Origin: Scatophagus argus
Taxonomy: Eukaryota; Chordata; Actinopteri; Scatophagidae
DNA length: 64,000 nt
Direction of reading: 5' to 3'
NCBI RefSeq assembly: GCF_020382885.2
Contig: NC_058504.1
Span: 10,468,519 to 10,532,518 of the forward strand
Under the pieces are notes generated by a model. That model saw nothing but the letters and a program-made list of their open reading frames with translations. It was not told where the DNA came from and searched no databases. Positions 60,801 through 64,000 of the stretch are shown here, piece after piece. Position 1 is the stretch's first letter, and each line of letters starts with the position of its first letter. The position numbers and the translations under genes are program-made.

Positions 60801-63800
60801 TTAAAATGGTTGATTTTTTTTTTCCAGACAAATACTGTATCCTGTATGCGCCTATAGTCAGAGACACAGTATTCAAATATTTTGGTCAAAGATTGATCAT
60901 AGTATTTGATTTTGTTAGCATTGCTCAGGCCTTAGCAGTCACATGTTTTGTCTTTTTTTCAGGCTCCGTCTCCCTCGGATATAGTGATATTGCCCTGTCA
61001 GAGCAGCCCAGAGGACTGTGGCAGTAATGCAGGGGATGGGACGGTCCACTCCTCATCTGGCAGGGGAGGTAACTCACGCTGGTCAACTCTGTCCTGGGAT
61101 GCCCCCTCTGACCTGCTCTCTCCCCCAACACCGGACTCTAGTGGTACTGTCCCTCTGGATAGTGACTCCAGACCTAGTTCAGGTAAACACCCCCCCTCCC
61201 ACACACACACCCACACAGCTTAACAGTTGTGTTCAGTGGTAAACAGTGTGTGGTCCATTGCACTGACCAACACAGTTTGTCACCTTCTGCTCTGACTACA
61301 GCTCACCTTGTGTAAGAAGTCTCATTAAACATTAACTATACTCTTTTTTACTTTTGTTTACCTGCACTGTGTCACAGACTCGTTTCTCCCTGTGTCAACT
61401 TTGTTGTCAAACTCTTATCCGCTCTCATAACTGTGGTCTCTGTATCTGTACACCCAGCTCAGGCATTCCTCTCCCTGCTATGCACTCATATGTGCTTTCT
61501 TCTATACTGTTCTTTACTTTGGCGTAGAGGCTGAACACTTAACAAGTAATTCAACTCAAACCTAAAAACCTAAAGGAATCTTTTTGTTTTTTTACATTTT
61601 AAGCCTGAATAACTTTTATAGAATTTATAGTCTTGCTGATCCTTGAATTTTTGTAGTTCCTATAAGTATTTATACACTTGTTAAACAGTGAATCCAGCAT
61701 TGTCACACCTTCCACCAGAATTTATACTAATAACATTAGAGTTTCCATAGGAGTTGTTTTTATGCTGTTTTATTTCTGTTTATATACACCCAAGGTAAAA
61801 CTAACTAAACAAATTAAAGGAAAGGAAAACAGAATTTCTTTCACCAGGCAAAGAGTGCAAGGAACAGCAAGTAACACAGATCCATGTGTATAAAATTGCT
61901 GGATGTTTTTGTCACTGTTTTTCAATTAAAGTTAACAATTGAAGTAGTGACCAAAAGTAAAAACATCTAGTCAGCAAAAAAACCTGCAAAAAACAGAAAT
62001 AGGCAACGAAAACAACTATAATCCCTAATTTAGACATTTAATAATAATAGCATATTTAATTAAATGGACTGTATATTACATCACAAGCAAAGAGGTCAGG
62101 ACTCTAGATGGCCATAATTCCTATGTCATCAGAGCCCCCCAATTATTATAAAATAATTGTTGGATATTGTCGCTTAGATGTTAGCATAAGACATAGGAAT
62201 GTACTGAATTATTATCCTCCTCTTGTCAAGGTTTTTATTCGGTGAGTGGGAGCTCTCTTTCGGACTCTTGCTACTCTGTGTCCAGTGAAGTTGCTCAGGG
62301 AGGATCGGCGCCACTGACCAGACCCCTGAAGCTGTGGGAGCAGGTTCCTCTGTCTGTTGACAACACTGACATCCTGTGGTCAGAAGGTGTAGTGCAGCAG
62401 CCTGCACTGCAGAACAGACAGGAAGAGGGTGAACCAACAGAAGAGACACCAGTGTCAGGTGGGCAGATCCATGTCATGTAAACCTATCCATCTAAAATGT
62501 TTTCATAGCTGTCAGTTCAAAGCTGCATTCTGGCTTTAAATGTCAGGGAAAATTAATAAGGAATGATAATCTGAAACTGAAACGTCTTAAACTCTTCTCT
62601 TGTCTTTTTTACAGTCCAAAGTGACCTTGAAGCAACTGGGCTGAACTTTCTGTCTGACCTCTGCTCTGGACTCAATGACTCCCTGATTTCTGCACTGCTC
62701 CTGCTTCTTGACCCCACTTCCTCTTCCTCCACCTCCTCCCTTCATCCAAATCCTCAGCTAGAGCCTCGCTACTGCACAGACCTGGTGTCCCGTCGGACCA
62801 AAGAGGTGTATTCCTACCCCAGCCCGTTGCATGCCGTTGCCCTCCAGAGCCCCCTCTTCACCTCCCAGAGCCAGGAGCACTCAACCTCTCCAAGCCCTGA
62901 ATCGGTCCAACTAGATGAACCACCAGAGTCCAACGCTGATCCAACTCTGTCTCTCCGGTCTCAAGAGCCTGCTGCCCTGGCTTCCTTCACCCAGCTAGAG
63001 CAGTACATCACTCGACTGGCTCGCAGGTATCACAGTCGAGTAATGTCCTCTGCCTCCGATCTCAATGTAGCTGCCACACCTGGTCCAATCATGAAGAGAG
63101 GCCTTTGTACCCCCGGCAAAAGTCATGGTTCCACCCAGTCCCTTTCTGCCTTTGAAAATCGCAATACTCTTAGCATCACCCCCTGCAAGTCACTACTGGG
63201 AAACTCAGCCAGAGTCAGCCTTAGCACTACTGGGAAAAAAGCCACGAGGAATTCAATCAACCTGGGTAATCTTCCTTCAGCAACTGGAGAGGATTTGAAT
63301 ATAAATCTGCATCTGAATCTCAACTTGAACCTGACACCTGGTTTAAATTCTAGCCAGGGACTGGCTGACAATCCCAAAAATGGCAGTTGTGGAGCTTTGA
63401 GGAGCGATTTTGCTGCTGCTTCTGCTACATCATTCTCCTCTGCTATACCCACCCCAGCACTTAGGACTCGTCCCCGCATTTCAACATGTCCAAGCAACCT
63501 CAGCCACCGCAGTTCCCTGGAGGTCACCTCAGGGTCTGGACCCAGTTCTGGATTTGGGTCATCTGCTTTCTGTCGCTCATTAGACTGGAGCAGCGGTCCT
63601 CCACCTGAGACTGCACCGTCAGTGTTAGGTGCAAATTCTGGATCGGCTCCTAGTTCTCAGCGCAGCAGCTTGATCCAAGAGTCGAGCTCCAGTCCCAAGT
63701 TAAGCGAAGATTCCCCCATGGTGGGGGAGATCTCCCGCCTCTCTGGCCTCTCTAGGGCTGTTGTGGTTGGACTGATGGAACAAGGTGTGGAGTTAGATAT

Positions 63801-64000
63801 TGACTGCTTCCAAACAGATACAGCAGGGGAGGTGAGGGGTCATAGTAAAGCTCACCTGACAGCCCAGACTGATCAATCACGTGACTGTACTAGAATAACT
63901 GACCTGACTCCCCAGAGACCAATCCAGCTGTCTCTCAGTGTCACCCATTCTCCACAGTCTCAGACCAGCCTTACCCCTCCTCTTTCACACTCCAACAGCC
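54302..64000 (+). CDS. Dapper/Dact-family protein (Dact4- or Dact3-like), 3' end outside the window
   Basis: Dapper proteins bind Dishevelled and modulate Wnt and TGF-beta signalling. Exons: 54302-54571, 60963-61182, 62231-62458, 62615-beyond 64000 (open to the edge). About 701 codons are visible and all phases agree. Exon 1 has RIGERLKATLAGVLELELLR, like the Dact N-terminal RxRxEATLAGLxELxxLR helix. The exon 2/3 junction rebuilds SDSRPSSGFYSVS, matching Dact TDSRPSSGFYELS at an intron position I believe is conserved. Exon 4 starts with a Leu-rich stretch and carries YCTDLVSRRTKEVYSYPS followed by PLHAVALQSPLF, a Dact signature ([21 protein letters not shown] in DACT1). The Dact leucine zipper is not seen: exon 2 is instead Ser/Pro/Gly-rich. 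The rest is low-complexity Ser-rich. The C-terminal PDZ ligand (MTTV) is off the window. Linkage to ehd1 mirrors DACT3 near EHD2, suggesting the Dact4 group. Confidence 0.8.
54774..54803. repeat. (GT)n microsatellite, about 15 units
   Basis: A GT tract ending in GCGCGC, 200 bases into intron 1 of the Dact-like gene. Confidence 0.9.
57633..58117 (+). mobile_element. Tc1-type deletion derivative with transposase remnant
   Basis: The left end CACTATATAGACAAAAGTAT and the right end (minus strand CACTACAGAGACAAAAATAC) are inverted repeats, each bounded by TA (57631-57632, 58118-58119). Only 485 bp remain. Inside, the plus strand encodes DEFGVEELDWPTQSPDLNPI and HLWGEL separated by a stop, the catalytic C-terminal part of a Tc1 transposase. 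The stop TAA at 57862-57864 occupies the place of the third catalytic acidic residue (the Glu of PIEHLW). The copy is non-autonomous and dead. Confidence 0.85.
59024..59113 (+). promoter_or_regulatory. Possible alternative promoter and first exon of the Dact-like gene
   Basis: A TTAAATA box (59024-59030) precedes a GA-rich stretch that ends GTAGCTATG|GTGAGTACGG, a strong donor directly after an ATG (59111-59113). Spliced to exon 2 (phase 0) this gives Met followed by APSPSDIVILP in frame. It would be an isoform lacking the N-terminal Dact helix. Inferred only. Confidence 0.35.

Larger units (their letters stand above)
54572..60962 (+). other. Dact-like gene intron 1 (6.4 kb)
   Basis: It contains a (GT)n tract, a Tc1-type deletion derivative, a possible alternative first exon, and a G-rich stretch at 59163-59205. 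No leucine-zipper exon could be identified with confidence. Everything else appears non-coding. Confidence 0.5.

Noticed and set aside
60791-61027. Alternative frame through Dact exon 2 (SVSLGYSDIALSEQPRGLWQ)
   Set aside because: It stops within the exon and its phase does not fit exon 1 or exon 3; the chosen frame rebuilds DSRPSSGFY across the junction.
1-64000. CRISPR arrays, operons, prophage or tRNA/rRNA genes
   Set aside because: No regularly spaced direct repeats, no prokaryotic gene organisation, and no cloverleaf or rRNA-like sequence was recognised; the only B-box-like match (about 24400) sits in a SINE-like fragment.

Overview
This window is nuclear DNA from a ray-finned fish, most likely a spiny-rayed (percomorph) teleost. 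Genes are split into many short exons with consensus GT/AG borders, introns are compact, and the proteins read as vertebrate orthologues. Several dispersed repeats look like families that I recall as abundant in percomorphs. There is no prokaryotic organisation, no CRISPR array and no recognisable tRNA or rRNA gene.

Layout, left to right. (1) 3' two-thirds of ints5 (Integrator subunit 5, +). (2) ganab (ER glucosidase II alpha, +, 25 coding exons, 951 codons). (3) prpf39 (U1 snRNP-associated splicing factor, +, 15 coding exons, 746 codons). (4) ubxn1 (UBA/UBX p97 adaptor, -, 9 coding exons, 307 codons), convergent with prpf39. (5) A 4-5 kb gene-poor interval that holds a mir-194 hairpin and possible host-transcript exons. 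(6) ehd1 (endosomal membrane-remodelling ATPase, +, 6 exons, 532 codons), with two introns over 4 kb. (7) A compact four-exon LC3C-like autophagy gene (-). (8) The first four coding exons of a Dapper/Dact-family Wnt regulator (+), which runs off the right edge.

In every fully contained gene the exon sum is a multiple of three and the phases agree, so the gene models are internally checked. The genes are unrelated housekeeping or trafficking loci, not an operon or defence cluster. INTS5-GANAB-UBXN1 and EHD1-MIR194 are both neighbourhoods I recall from human 11q12-q13, so most of the window looks like old conserved synteny. prpf39 (human chromosome 14, as I recall) is the outlier.

The least obvious content is non-coding or structural: the mir-194 hairpin upstream of ehd1 without a visible mir-192 partner; a nearly perfect 29-bp inverted repeat in a ganab intron; a conserved 66-nt cassette exon in ganab; an in-frame Glu-Ala-His repeat in prpf39; a TA-flanked element carrying a LINE 3' end inside it; a short Tc1-type deletion derivative; and a possible second promoter in the Dact gene. 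I found no convincing wholly new biological system. The mir-194 locus and the divergent Dact paralogue are the best candidates for follow-up.
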